A stretch of 64,000 nt of DNA. Source: DYJB01 sp963777165 (GTDB lineage Bacteria > Chloroflexota > Anaerolineae > Anaerolineales > E44-bin32). The position numbers and the translations under genes were made by a program. The notes below the pieces were generated by a model, which saw only the letters and a list, made by a program, of their open reading frames with translations, was not told the DNA's origin and did no database searches. The stretch covers positions 186,001 to 250,000 of the forward strand of contig CAVZPO010000026.1 of NCBI GenBank assembly GCA_963777165.1. The letters are read 5' to 3'. Positions within the stretch are counted from its first letter, which is position 1, and the number at the start of each line of letters is the position of its first letter. Shown here in pieces: positions 6,960 through 15,357 of the stretch.

Positions 6960-8812
6960 GGTCTGCCGCGGCCACTCTCATCGTCCTGACGTTCGTGCTG
7001 GCCGGGTGCTCGCTGGCCGGCGACATCACTCCGCCGCCGGGACTCGCCACGGCGCAGGCGGCCGCGACGGTACCTCCGGCGACGCTCGCCCCGACCGACT
7101 CGGGCGTGGTAACCGCCGGCCCCGCCACACCGGCGGCAGCCCCCACCCTCCCCGCAGTGACCGCCGCGGAGGGGATCGACCTGGCCCGCGGCCAGTCCAT
7201 CTGGCAGGAGAAGTGCGCACCGTGTCACGGCCTCACCGGTCAATCCGACGGAGCGATGACCGCCAACCTGACCAGCGCACCTCCCAAACTTGGCGACCCG
7301 CAGATTGCCCGGGATGCCCGGCCGTCTGCGTGGTACGAGGTCGTGACCAACGGCCGCATGGACCGGCTGATGCCGGCGTTTGCCAGCCTCAGCGACGCCG
7401 AACGCTGGGACGCCGTCGCCTATGCGCTGACGCTCGGTACGACGGCGGAGGCACGGGCACGCGGCGAGGAGCTGTATGGATCGCAGGGTTGCGCGGCGTG
7501 CCATGGGGATGCCCAGGGCGGAGCCGGAAGCGGACCCAGCTTCTTGGTTCCGGGGCTGATTGATCAGCAATCGCTGACGGAGCTGGCCCTTTCGATCCAG
7601 GCCGGAAGCCCGCCGGCCATGCCGGCCTACGGTGAGCAGCTCACCGAGGACGACGTGTGGTCGCTGGCCGCATTCGTCCGCTCGATGGCCTGGGAAGCCC
7701 AGCAGCCCGAGGCGCCGGTGGAGCAGGTGTCGGCAGTCGGCACGATCCGGGGAACGGTGACAAACGGCTCACCGGGTGGAGACCTGCCCGGCGACCTCGA
7801 GATCACGCTCTCTGGTTTCGACGGGGAACAGGAGGCGTACACCCAGTCGTCCAGCGTGGCGGCGGATGGGGGCTACGCATTCTCCGACGTCCCGGTGGTG
7901 GCGGGCCGGATCTACGGCGTGACGGTGGGCTACCAGGACGTGCTGTACTTCTCGGACGGGGCGCATCTGACCGGCGACCTCGCGCCGCTGGACATGCCGG
8001 TCACCGTCTTCGAGACGACGACCGATCCGGCAGCGCTTACCATCGAGCGCCTGCACGTGCTGTTCGACTTCTCCGCCGCCGACCAGGTGCAGGTGATCGA
8101 ACTGTGGGTGGTCTCCAACGCTGGAGACCGCACCGTGGTGGCGGCGCCGTCGCGCGGCACGCTCGAAGTGTCGCTCCCGGAGGGCGCGACGGATCTGGGA
8201 TTCGAGGACGGGTCGATCGGCGACCGCTACATCCTGACCGCCGACGGATTCGGCGACACGCAGCCGGTGGTCCCCGGATCGGGGACGTCGCAGTTCATCT
8301 TCAGCTACCGCCTACCCTATGACGGCAAGATCACCTTCCGGCAGCCATCGACACAGCCGATTCAGGCCGTCGTCGTCCTGCTGCCTCAGAATGGGGTGAC
8401 GGCAGAGGGCGGTGGGCTCCAGGATCAGGGCCAGCTGCAGATGGGCGACCAGGCAGTTCATTCGTATGCCGGTGGAGCCATCACGGCGGGCCAGGCGTTG
8501 GAGTTCGAGCTCAGCGGGAGCCCGCAGACCGCTGCCTCGTCGACGGGCACCGGCGGCTGGACGAACACCGCCATCGGCCTGGCGGTGTTGGGGGTGCTGG
8601 TGATCCTCGGCGGGCTGTGGTGGTTCCGCCCTTCGGCCAGGAGCGCCCGCCGCGACTCCGTCGCCGTTTCACCCGAGGCAGACCAGACCGAGGCGCTCCT
8701 GCGCGCCATCGCCGAACTGGATGACGCCCTGGACGCCGGGCAGATCGACGCCGCCGAGCACCGCACGCGGCGCGAGGCGCTCAAACGCCAACTGCGGGAG
8801 CAGATGCGCTAG
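6956..8812 (+). CDS. diheme c-type cytochrome lipoprotein with C-terminal membrane anchor
   Basis: The 618-aa protein starts at GTG 6956, eight bases after GGAGG. Its signal ends in lipobox LAGC. Two class I-like cytochrome c domains follow, with CAPCH at residue 87 and CAACH at 179. Then come a carboxypeptidase-regulatory-like beta domain (from about 264), further beta-rich sequence, a membrane helix near residue 545 and a cytoplasmic tail of about 55 residues (AIAELDDALDAGQI) that resembles the CcmI N-terminal helix. It is embedded in the ccm locus, so it may be a maturation partner or simply a co-transcribed electron carrier. I know of no named family with this architecture. Confidence 0.75.
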   Translation: MRSAAATLIVLTFVLAGCSLAGDITPPPGLATAQAAATVPPATLAPTDSGVVTAGPATPAAAPTLPAVTAAEGIDLARGQSIWQEKCAPCHGLTGQSDGAMTANLTSAPPKLGDPQIARDARPSAWYEVVTNGRMDRLMPAFASLSDAERWDAVAYALTLGTTAEARARGEELYGSQGCAACHGDAQGGAGSGPSFLVPGLIDQQSLTELALSIQAGSPPAMPAYGEQLTEDDVWSLAAFVRSMAWEAQQPEAPVEQVSAVGTIRGTVTNGSPGGDLPGDLEITLSGFDGEQEAYTQSSSVAADGGYAFSDVPVVAGRIYGVTVGYQDVLYFSDGAHLTGDLAPLDMPVTVFETTTDPAALTIERLHVLFDFSAADQVQVIELWVVSNAGDRTVVAAPSRGTLEVSLPEGATDLGFEDGSIGDRYILTADGFGDTQPVVPGSGTSQFIFSYRLPYDGKITFRQPSTQPIQAVVVLLPQNGVTAEGGGLQDQGQLQMGDQAVHSYAGGAITAGQALEFELSGSPQTAASSTGTGGWTNTAIGLAVLGVLVILGGLWWFRPSARSARRDSVAVSPEADQTEALLRAIAELDDALDAGQIDAAEHRTRREALKRQLREQMR

Positions 8813-8815
8813 CCC

Positions 8816-9514
8816 ATGATCGAAGTCCGTCGGCTGGTCAAGACCTTCGGCCTCAAGCCGGTGCTGCGCGGCCTCGACTTCCGCGCCGTGCCGGGCGAGT
8901 TCGTGGCCCTGCTCGGGCCGAACGGCGCCGGGAAGACGACGATGCTGCGCATCCTGGCGTCGCTCTCGCGCCCGACGCTGGGCGAAGTGCGCGTCGCCGG
9001 CTACACCCTTCCCGGCCAGGCGAGCGAGGTGCGCCGCCTGCTCGGCGTCGTCTCGCACCAACCCTTGTTGTACGGCGAGCTGACGGCCGAGGAGAACCTG
9101 CGCTTCTACGCGCGGATGTACGGGCTGAGCGACGGCGCCAGCCGCGCCCGCCAGGCGCTGGAATCGGTGGGCCTGGCGCCAAGGCGCCGCGACCTCGTGC
9201 GCCAGTTCTCGCGCGGCATGCAGCAGCGGCTGGCCATCGGGCGGGCACTGCTGCACGATCCACAGGTGATGCTGCTCGACGAACCGTATACCGGGCTGGA
9301 CCAGGATGCCAGCGCCATGTTGGATGAACTCCTGCGCCACGTAGCCGCCGGCGGCCGCACGGTGGTGATGACCTCGCATGACCTGCCGCGCGCCGCCGAT
9401 CTGGCGACGCGGATCGACGTGCTCTCCAGGGGCGTGATCGCCGCCAGCGTGCCGCAGGCCGAGATCACCTCCGCCGGCCTGATCGACCTGTACCGCAGGG
9501 TGACGCATGACTAG
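8816..9514 (+). CDS. ccmA: heme exporter ATP-binding protein CcmA
   Basis: This is the ATPase of the CcmABCD complex, which uses ATP to release holo-CcmE from CcmC. The 232-aa protein has Walker A GPNGAGKT, the signature FSRGMQQR, Walker B VMLLDEP and the H-loop TSHD. Its length matches CcmA. It starts 3 bases after the preceding stop and overlaps ccmB by 8 bases. Confidence 0.92.
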   Translation: MIEVRRLVKTFGLKPVLRGLDFRAVPGEFVALLGPNGAGKTTMLRILASLSRPTLGEVRVAGYTLPGQASEVRRLLGVVSHQPLLYGELTAEENLRFYARMYGLSDGASRARQALESVGLAPRRRDLVRQFSRGMQQRLAIGRALLHDPQVMLLDEPYTGLDQDASAMLDELLRHVAAGGRTVVMTSHDLPRAADLATRIDVLSRGVIAASVPQAEITSAGLIDLYRRVTHD

Positions 9515-10220
9515 CGCGGTTACCTCCTCGCGCGCCGTCGACCGCGCCCGCGGCTACCTGCGGGCGGTGGGCGCTGTGGTGTGGAAGGACCTGGCGGCGG
9601 AACTTCGCAGCCGCGAGCTTCTCAGCGGCATGCTGGTCTTTGCCCTGCTGGTCATCCTGATCTTCAACTTCGCTCTCGAGCTGGATCTGGCCACACGCCA
9701 GACGGTCACGTCGGGCGTGCTGTGGGTGACCTTCGCCTTCGCCGGAACGCTGGGGCTGAACCGCTCGATGGCTGTCGAGCGGGATCGCGGCTGCCTGGAC
9801 GGATTGCTGCTGGCGCCGGTGGACCGCAGCGCGCTGTACTTCGGCAAGGCACTCGGCAACCTGGCGTTCATGCTGATCGTCGAGGCGATCGTCCTGCCGG
9901 CCTACAGTCTCCTGTACAACGTCAACCTGTTCCATCCCGGCCTCGTCGGGGTCGTGCTGCTGGGCTCGATCGGTTACGCTGCCGTAGGGACGCTGCTGGC
10001 GTCCATGGCCGTCCAGGCTCGCACCCGGGATGTGCTGCTGCCGATCCTGCTGTTCCCGGTTGTGCTGCCGGTGCTGATCTCGGCCGTCAAGGCGACGAAT
10101 GCCGTGCTGCTGGGACTGGAGGCGGCCGAGCTCTGGCCGTGGCTGAATCTGTTGATCGCCTACGACGTGATCTTTACCGCCGCGGCCTTCATGCTGTTCG
10201 ATTTCGTCGTCGAGGAGTAG
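9507..10220 (+). CDS. ccmB: heme exporter permease CcmB
   Basis: The 237-aa integral membrane protein has about six helices and the CcmB-type segment FAFAGTLGLNRSMAVERDRG, followed by LLLAPVDRS. It pairs with CcmA as the membrane half of the ABC module. It overlaps ccmA by 8 bases and is followed by ccmC after about 64 bases. Confidence 0.92.
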   Translation: MTSAVTSSRAVDRARGYLRAVGAVVWKDLAAELRSRELLSGMLVFALLVILIFNFALELDLATRQTVTSGVLWVTFAFAGTLGLNRSMAVERDRGCLDGLLLAPVDRSALYFGKALGNLAFMLIVEAIVLPAYSLLYNVNLFHPGLVGVVLLGSIGYAAVGTLLASMAVQARTRDVLLPILLFPVVLPVLISAVKATNAVLLGLEAAELWPWLNLLIAYDVIFTAAAFMLFDFVVEE

Positions 10221-10284
10221 AGTGCCAGGCGGACCTGCCTCGCCCGGCGCGGTGGTCCGCCAGACCGGAGTGAAGGAGAAGGAC

Positions 10285-10986
10285 ATGCAGCCGATGCCGA
10301 GAACGCTCAAAGTGCTTACCTGGGTCTCCGCCGGCTTGTTTGCGGTGGCCCTGCTGATGACGCTGTTCTATGCGCCGCGCGAGGCCGTGATGGGCGACGT
10401 CCAGCGCGTGTTCTACTTCCACGTCGCCTCCGGCTGGGTGGGTGCACTGGCCTTCCTGGTGGCCGCCGTCGCGGGGGTGATCCATCTGCTGCGCGGCAGC
10501 CGGCGCTGGGACGCCGTCGGCCTGGCATCGGTCGAGATCGGCCTCGCCTTCACGCTGGCCAACCTGATCAGCGGCTCGGTGTGGGCCCGCCCGATCTGGA
10601 ACACCTGGTGGACCTGGGACCCGCGCCTGGTCACGGCCAGCGTGATGGAGTTGGTGTACATCGCCTACCTGCTGCTGCGCCAGGGCATCGAGGACCCGGA
10701 CCGCCGGGCGCGCTTCGGCGCCGTCTATGCCATCATCGGCTTCTTGAGCGTGCCCCTGACCTTCCTGTCGATCCGCATCTTCCGCACGATCCACCCGGTG
10801 GTGGTGGGCAACAATGATCCGACGGCGCAGGGGACGTTCGACATGACACCGCCGATGCTGCAGACCTTCCTGTTCAGTCTGTTCGTGTTCACCCTGCTCT
10901 ACATCGTGCTGCTGTGGCACCGTGTGCGCATGCAGGCGTTGGCCGAGGCGGTGGAACAACGCAAGATGAAGCTGCTCTCGGCCTAA
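10285..10986 (+). CDS. ccmC: heme handling protein CcmC
   Basis: CcmC binds heme at the outer face of the membrane and loads it onto CcmE. The 233-aa polytopic protein carries the tryptophan-rich motif NTWWTWDPRL and flanking histidines in FYFHVASGW and RTIHPVV. The start is ATG 10285 behind AAGGAGAAGG; an in-frame start 63 bases earlier lacks such a site. Confidence 0.93.
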   Translation: MQPMPRTLKVLTWVSAGLFAVALLMTLFYAPREAVMGDVQRVFYFHVASGWVGALAFLVAAVAGVIHLLRGSRRWDAVGLASVEIGLAFTLANLISGSVWARPIWNTWWTWDPRLVTASVMELVYIAYLLLRQGIEDPDRRARFGAVYAIIGFLSVPLTFLSIRIFRTIHPVVVGNNDPTAQGTFDMTPPMLQTFLFSLFVFTLLYIVLLWHRVRMQALAEAVEQRKMKLLSA

Positions 10987-11019
10987 CCGGGCGAGCGCAA
11001 ACAACAAGGAGCATAGACC

Positions 11020-11184
11020 ATGGCTCTCGAAGGACCGGCCCAGACGTTCAACTACATGCTGCTCGGCTACGGCGTCATCCTGGGATGTATCGCCGTGCTG
11101 GTGATCAGCATGCTCGCCCGTTACCGGTCGCTGCAGCGCGACCTGCACATGCTGGATGAACTGGAGACGCAAGCCAAACACTAG
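11020..11184 (+). CDS. ccmD: small heme exporter protein CcmD
   Basis: The 54-aa protein has one membrane helix (about residues 13-34) followed by a basic cytoplasmic helix (RYRSLQRDL), the usual CcmD layout. CcmD joins CcmA, CcmB and CcmC and helps release holo-CcmE. An AAGGAG site precedes ATG 11020. Sequence identity in this family is low, so the call rests on size, topology and position after ccmC. Confidence 0.75.
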   Translation: MALEGPAQTFNYMLLGYGVILGCIAVLVISMLARYRSLQRDLHMLDELETQAKH

Positions 11185-11222
11185 CCGCGAACGGCATCGT
11201 GGCTCGACGTGTACGAACATAA

Positions 11223-11249
11223 GCGGGGGCGCAGTCGATGCGCCCCCGC
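11223..11249 (+). terminator. terminator of the ccm locus
   Basis: Perfect 11-bp arms, GCGGGGGCGCA and TGCGCCCCCGC, enclose a 5-base loop 39 bases after ccmD. The trailing CGCATTT is a weak T tract. It lies between convergent genes and may act in both directions. Confidence 0.7.
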
Positions 11250-11426
11250 CGCATTTCCGGGAGTGTGCACGGCGGGTTGTGCCGGATTCACCGGCGAGAC
11301 TTCGCGGCACCGCGGCGTGAACCGAGCTCAATGCCAGGCGTCCGCCCGCAGCCAGGCGGGTCGTCCGCCGTTGGCGGAACGGGTTCGGGGTGGGGCGGTA
11401 CGGGTGGGATCTTGAAGGCGCGCTGG

Positions 11427-12350
11427 CTAGAAAACGGGGGTCATCGCAACGACCATCGCCACATCCGTCAGGGCCCAGATCCACAGGGCGGTGTAGAAGC
11501 CGCGCTGTTCGTAGGCTCGTTCGGCTGTGGCCGATCGGCGCAGCCAGCCAAGCAGCAGAACGTACCACAGCGCCAGCGCGGCCACCAGAAGGATCGAACG
11601 CCAGGTGCGGAAATGAGCCCAGGCCTCGCCAAGGAACAAGATGGAGGCCAGGCTGACGGCCCCCAGCGCGAAGAGAATGGCGTTGCGCCTGCCGAGTGAA
11701 AGGGCGAGGGTCGAGTCGCCACGCGAGCGGTCTTCGTCCATCTGATAGATCTGCGTCAGCGGATAGAACCCGGCGAAGAGGAAGAAGAAACCGACGGCAA
11801 CGGCCACGATGGGCGAAGTGACCGGCCGGCCGAGGGCTGCCCAGCCGGCGAAGACCGTCAGGCCTCCGAAGCCGGCCGAGTTGATCAGCACATCGAATCC
11901 GGCGCGCGCCTTGGCCCGGATGGGCGGGACCGAGTACAGGAGCGACATCGCCAGACACAGGCTGTAGGCGGCCAGGAACATCCCCCCTAACGTGGCGGCC
12001 AACGCCCAGCCGGCAAGCAGAAAGATCAGCGAAAAGGCCAGCAAATGACGTGGCACGGGCGGAGGGTTGTCCAGGTAGCCGATGTCGCCCTCATCCCGAT
12101 CGAAGACCGAGTTGATGGCCAGCGTGCCGCCGTTTCCCAGGATCCCCCAGGCCACGGCGGCCAGCAGCCAGCGGCGCAGGCTCTCGGCGGTGAAGGCCGG
12201 GCCGAGGGCGAGCAGGACCCCGACGCTCATGTGCGCCGCCACGATCGGCCAGGCCCTCGGGCGCAGGTGGAGCAGGTAGGGGAGCCAGCCGGGCGGAAGG
12301 ATATTCTCCAGGCGGGCCCGCAATCTCAACTCGTTGGCCACGTGTCTCAT
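11427..12350 (-). CDS. UbiA-family prenyltransferase
   Basis: The 307-aa polytopic protein has both aspartate-rich magnesium/diphosphate motifs of the UbiA superfamily: NSVFDRDEGD (about residues 85-94) and YQMDEDRSRGD (near 215). Such enzymes attach a polyprenyl chain to an aromatic or sugar acceptor in quinone, heme or lipid synthesis. The acceptor cannot be read from the sequence. ATG 12350 is chosen because similarity begins soon after it; no strong ribosome binding site precedes it. The gene converges on the ccm locus. Confidence 0.8.
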   Translation of the reverse strand: MRHVANELRLRARLENILPPGWLPYLLHLRPRAWPIVAAHMSVGVLLALGPAFTAESLRRWLLAAVAWGILGNGGTLAINSVFDRDEGDIGYLDNPPPVPRHLLAFSLIFLLAGWALAATLGGMFLAAYSLCLAMSLLYSVPPIRAKARAGFDVLINSAGFGGLTVFAGWAALGRPVTSPIVAVAVGFFFLFAGFYPLTQIYQMDEDRSRGDSTLALSLGRRNAILFALGAVSLASILFLGEAWAHFRTWRSILLVAALALWYVLLLGWLRRSATAERAYEQRGFYTALWIWALTDVAMVVAMTPVF

Positions 12351-12981
12351 CCCGGGGATCGCTAAGCGTAGCGTCGATCTACTCCCGACACAACCCTCCC
12401 GCAGGCGGAAAGATGCGTAGATGTTGCGCGGGCAGGGCGAGCTTGGCTGGCAGTCTGCCCCAAAGGCGGTGAGGAAGAGCGCGCGCCATTCACCGACGGT
12501 CTCGGGTTGGGCAGCGATCCTGTGGGCGCCCGCCGCGCGAGGTCTTCGCAGGCTGCGCAGGCGGAACGTCGATAGCGCCTGTCGCTTGCCGCCCGGGGCC
12601 GGCTCGACCGAGGGGAGGGGAATCAGCCCTCGCGGTTGAGCCGTACTAACTACTCCCCATGACTCCCATCCTCCCAAGGGTGGCCTCTCCATCGCCCCCG
12701 CGCGCTGAGCCGAACGATCGTGTCCCTTCGGATGGGAGCTTGCCTTGACGCACGCTGATTGCACGGTCGTCCATCGGTCGGCACATCGTTACACTCGCGA
12801 GAGAGAGCGCCGGACCGCGAGTGGGGACAAGGCCAGCATGTACTTCACTTGTCGCTGCCCACGTCGGCCACACGCAAGTGCGGCACGCGCCGGGGAGCCC
12901 GGTCGGGTGATAACAAGGCGTTTTAGACCCTATAGGGAAGGGTGCCCATCGTGCGTGCCCTGCCACGCAGCCGTTCGTGAG
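12351..12981. other. intergenic stretch without a supported gene
   Basis: Open frames here have no recognisable features. The region separates the divergent prenyltransferase and lipoprotein genes and should hold both promoters. Confidence 0.5.
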
Positions 12982-13011
12982 TTGACCCTGAGCAGCCAGC
13001 GGCTGTATTGT
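12982..13011 (+). promoter_or_regulatory. predicted sigma-70-type promoter
   Basis: A TTGACC hexamer at 12982 and TATTGT at 13006 are separated by 18 bases. The predicted start near 13018 gives a leader of about 46 bases for the lipoprotein gene at 13064. It is the best -35/-10 pair I noticed in the window. Confidence 0.5.
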
Positions 13012-13063
13012 TGAAGGTGGTGGGGATCCCCGCGCTACTCTCCGCGCTCGAAAGGAACTTGCC

Positions 13064-15016
13064 ATGACCACGTGCAGCACACCCCGATCTTGTCGGAAGC
13101 CAATGCTCATGACGCTCGTCGCCGCATTGTCCGCCCTCTCACTTTCGTGCAACGCCCTCTCGGGCATGCTGCCGACAGCCGGTGAGGAAGCCGGCGATGA
13201 AGCCGGCGAGCAAGGGGCGGGAGAAGGTGCAGCTCCGCTGGAGGCGGGCGAGGCGCCCGCTGTTCTTGGTTTCGTGCTTGACCCGGACGGCGCGCCGGTG
13301 GCGTTCGCATCCGTCGCTGGAGAGACTGCCGACCGCAGCGGCACGGTATCGGGTGACCTGACCGGCAGCGCGAGCGGCTGGCTCGAAGTGCGGTCCCTGG
13401 GATATGCGACCGGGTATGTCAAACCCGGGGAGGCCATCGGTGGGACTGCCTTCTTCGAAACCCGCCTCACTCCTTTCAGTTCGTTCCAACCTCTTGGGTC
13501 CGGCGAGGAGGTTGTGCAGAGGCTGGGCGATGCGGCCGCTCCGGTTGGGGAGATCAGGCTGTCGGGTGACGATGTGGCCACGCTCCCCGCCTACCTCGAG
13601 ACAGCAGTCTACGATCTGCTGGACGTGGGACCGTACCCTGCCGAGCTCAACTCGGGTGAAGCTCTGGAGTTGAAGCTGGCAATTGCCGTTGAGGCGTCGT
13701 CGGACCAGTTGGAGGCCGTTCCTCTCGCCTCCGGCAAGACCCTCGCCCTCAAGCTGCTCCCGAACGCGAGTCTGCCTGCCGCGGACCCTGTGATGGCGAT
13801 CTTCGACCCGGAGAAGGGCATGTGGGAGGTCCAGGCCGGGGCATGCACGCCGGGCGAGGAGGGCGCGCTGCTGTGCGCTGTCCCCCAATTCTCGCCGCTG
13901 GTTGGCTTCTTTGGCCCGGGCGAGGAGGCAAGCCTGGCGCCGGGTGCAGCCAAGCACCTGCTCCTCCCGTTCGCTGACGGCGAGGATCAGGCGTATCAAG
14001 TGGCCATGATCGATGTGAAGATCTGGATCGAGCGCGGGCAGTGGGAGGTTGAGACAACAGGGACGGTCAGTCCTGAGTGGGAAGCCGGAATGACCAGCCG
14101 GCTTGTTTCCCTGGCCGATGCGGCCGAAGCATACGCCGCCGCTCACCCCGACGGGTCAGGTGTTTCGCATCTCCTGGCCGCGGCCGATCTGGCGATCGCT
14201 ACGGGGAACCAGCCCATCGCCGACGAGCTGATAGAGGAGGCGAAGGCTACTGCGGAGAAGGCGGCCGATGAGTTGCTGAAGGAGAGTGACTGCGGCCGGC
14301 TGCAGGAGATGGCCAAGATGTACGACCTGCTGACCAGCCTGGGTTCGCCCAAGGCCGCTGACATGCTCCAGAAGATGAAGAGCGTGTTTGACTGCGATAT
14401 CTGGTTGGGCACGATCTCTGTCTGGTTCATGACGTCGTCCTCTCCGCCTGGTGGCCTGGACTGGGCGCTGGAGTCGGGTGGAAGCTGGTTTGAGAACCAC
14501 ACGGTCACGATGACCACCAACATCCAGACCTACGTGCTGACGGGCGAGGACATTGTGAAGCTCGACTTCGGCGAGGTGAGGTATGGAGAATACGACAGTC
14601 ACGGCTGCCACAACTACCTGACCCATTCTGGCCAGGGCGGCAGCGTGACCCTCAAGTTCGACGGTCGATACGATGGATACACCTTCACGGTCGGAGACCT
14701 TCAGCCGGAGGGAGGCACGGCAAGCATCACGTATGGCGCGCACGGGGAGCGATGGGACAGCGAGGAGGAGAAGTGCGTCGAGATCAGTGATGCGAGCCCC
14801 TCGGCACCCAACTACACGAGTATCCTGGTCCACGGCTTCTCGGGATCCCCGCCCATTACGATCCAGGAGATGCTTGATCGAGGCGCAGGCAGTGACTACA
14901 TGCGGGGGGGAGAATATGCCCAGAACAGCGCGTATGAGTTCGGCATCATTCCCGCGGAGAAGGCGTACATCCAGTGGAGCTTCTTCCATCACAAGAAGGG
15001 CCTTCCCGTGAAGTAG
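13064..15016 (+). CDS. large secreted lipoprotein of unknown function
   Basis: The 650-aa protein has a signal with lipobox LSLSC near residue 29, then an acidic Gly/Glu/Ala linker containing a short tandem repeat (EEAGDEAGEQ). A carboxypeptidase-regulatory-like beta fold (about residues 65-120, GFVLDPDGAPVAFASV) follows. The remaining 500 residues are mixed; a pair of cysteines in SDCGRLQEM and FDCDIW may form a disulfide. A good AAGGAA site precedes ATG 13064. I do not recognise a family. It stands alone between its own promoter and dodecin. Confidence 0.7.
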   Translation: MTTCSTPRSCRKPMLMTLVAALSALSLSCNALSGMLPTAGEEAGDEAGEQGAGEGAAPLEAGEAPAVLGFVLDPDGAPVAFASVAGETADRSGTVSGDLTGSASGWLEVRSLGYATGYVKPGEAIGGTAFFETRLTPFSSFQPLGSGEEVVQRLGDAAAPVGEIRLSGDDVATLPAYLETAVYDLLDVGPYPAELNSGEALELKLAIAVEASSDQLEAVPLASGKTLALKLLPNASLPAADPVMAIFDPEKGMWEVQAGACTPGEEGALLCAVPQFSPLVGFFGPGEEASLAPGAAKHLLLPFADGEDQAYQVAMIDVKIWIERGQWEVETTGTVSPEWEAGMTSRLVSLADAAEAYAAAHPDGSGVSHLLAAADLAIATGNQPIADELIEEAKATAEKAADELLKESDCGRLQEMAKMYDLLTSLGSPKAADMLQKMKSVFDCDIWLGTISVWFMTSSSPPGGLDWALESGGSWFENHTVTMTTNIQTYVLTGEDIVKLDFGEVRYGEYDSHGCHNYLTHSGQGGSVTLKFDGRYDGYTFTVGDLQPEGGTASITYGAHGERWDSEEEKCVEISDASPSAPNYTSILVHGFSGSPPITIQEMLDRGAGSDYMRGGEYAQNSAYEFGIIPAEKAYIQWSFFHHKKGLPVK

Positions 15017-15105
15017 TAGCAGCAGACAAGGCGTGCCTGGTGCCGGCGCGCCGCGCTTGAGGAATCTCAGATGGCCGGGCATTCATACATGAGAGGGGAA
15101 TCCCC

Positions 15106-15321
15106 ATGACCGACAGCGTCTACAAAGTGATCGAACTGGTCGGCACGTCGACCGAGTCCTGGGAGAAGGCGGCCAAGGCCGCCGTGGAGACGGCGTCCAA
15201 GTCGCTCAGGGACCTGCGCGTGGCCGAAGTCGTCGAGCTGGACATGCAGATCGAGGAAGGTAAGGTCCTGGCGTACCGGACGAAGGTCAAGCTTTCGTTC
15301 AAGTACGTCAGCGGCGAGTAG
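15106..15321 (+). CDS. dodecin family flavin-binding protein
   Basis: Dodecins form hollow dodecamers that store riboflavin or FMN and limit free-flavin damage. The 71-aa protein matches the family in size and pattern: a first strand VYKVIELVGTS, a helix with WEKAAKAAVETA, then LRVAEVVELDMQIEEGKV and YRTKVKLSFKY. The usual flavin-stacking tryptophan is Trp19 or its neighbour. AGAGGGG precedes the ATG. Confidence 0.92.
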   Translation: MTDSVYKVIELVGTSTESWEKAAKAAVETASKSLRDLRVAEVVELDMQIEEGKVLAYRTKVKLSFKYVSGE

Positions 15322-15357
15322 TCCCCTTCGGCCGCGCGGGATCCCTCGCCGGGCCTC

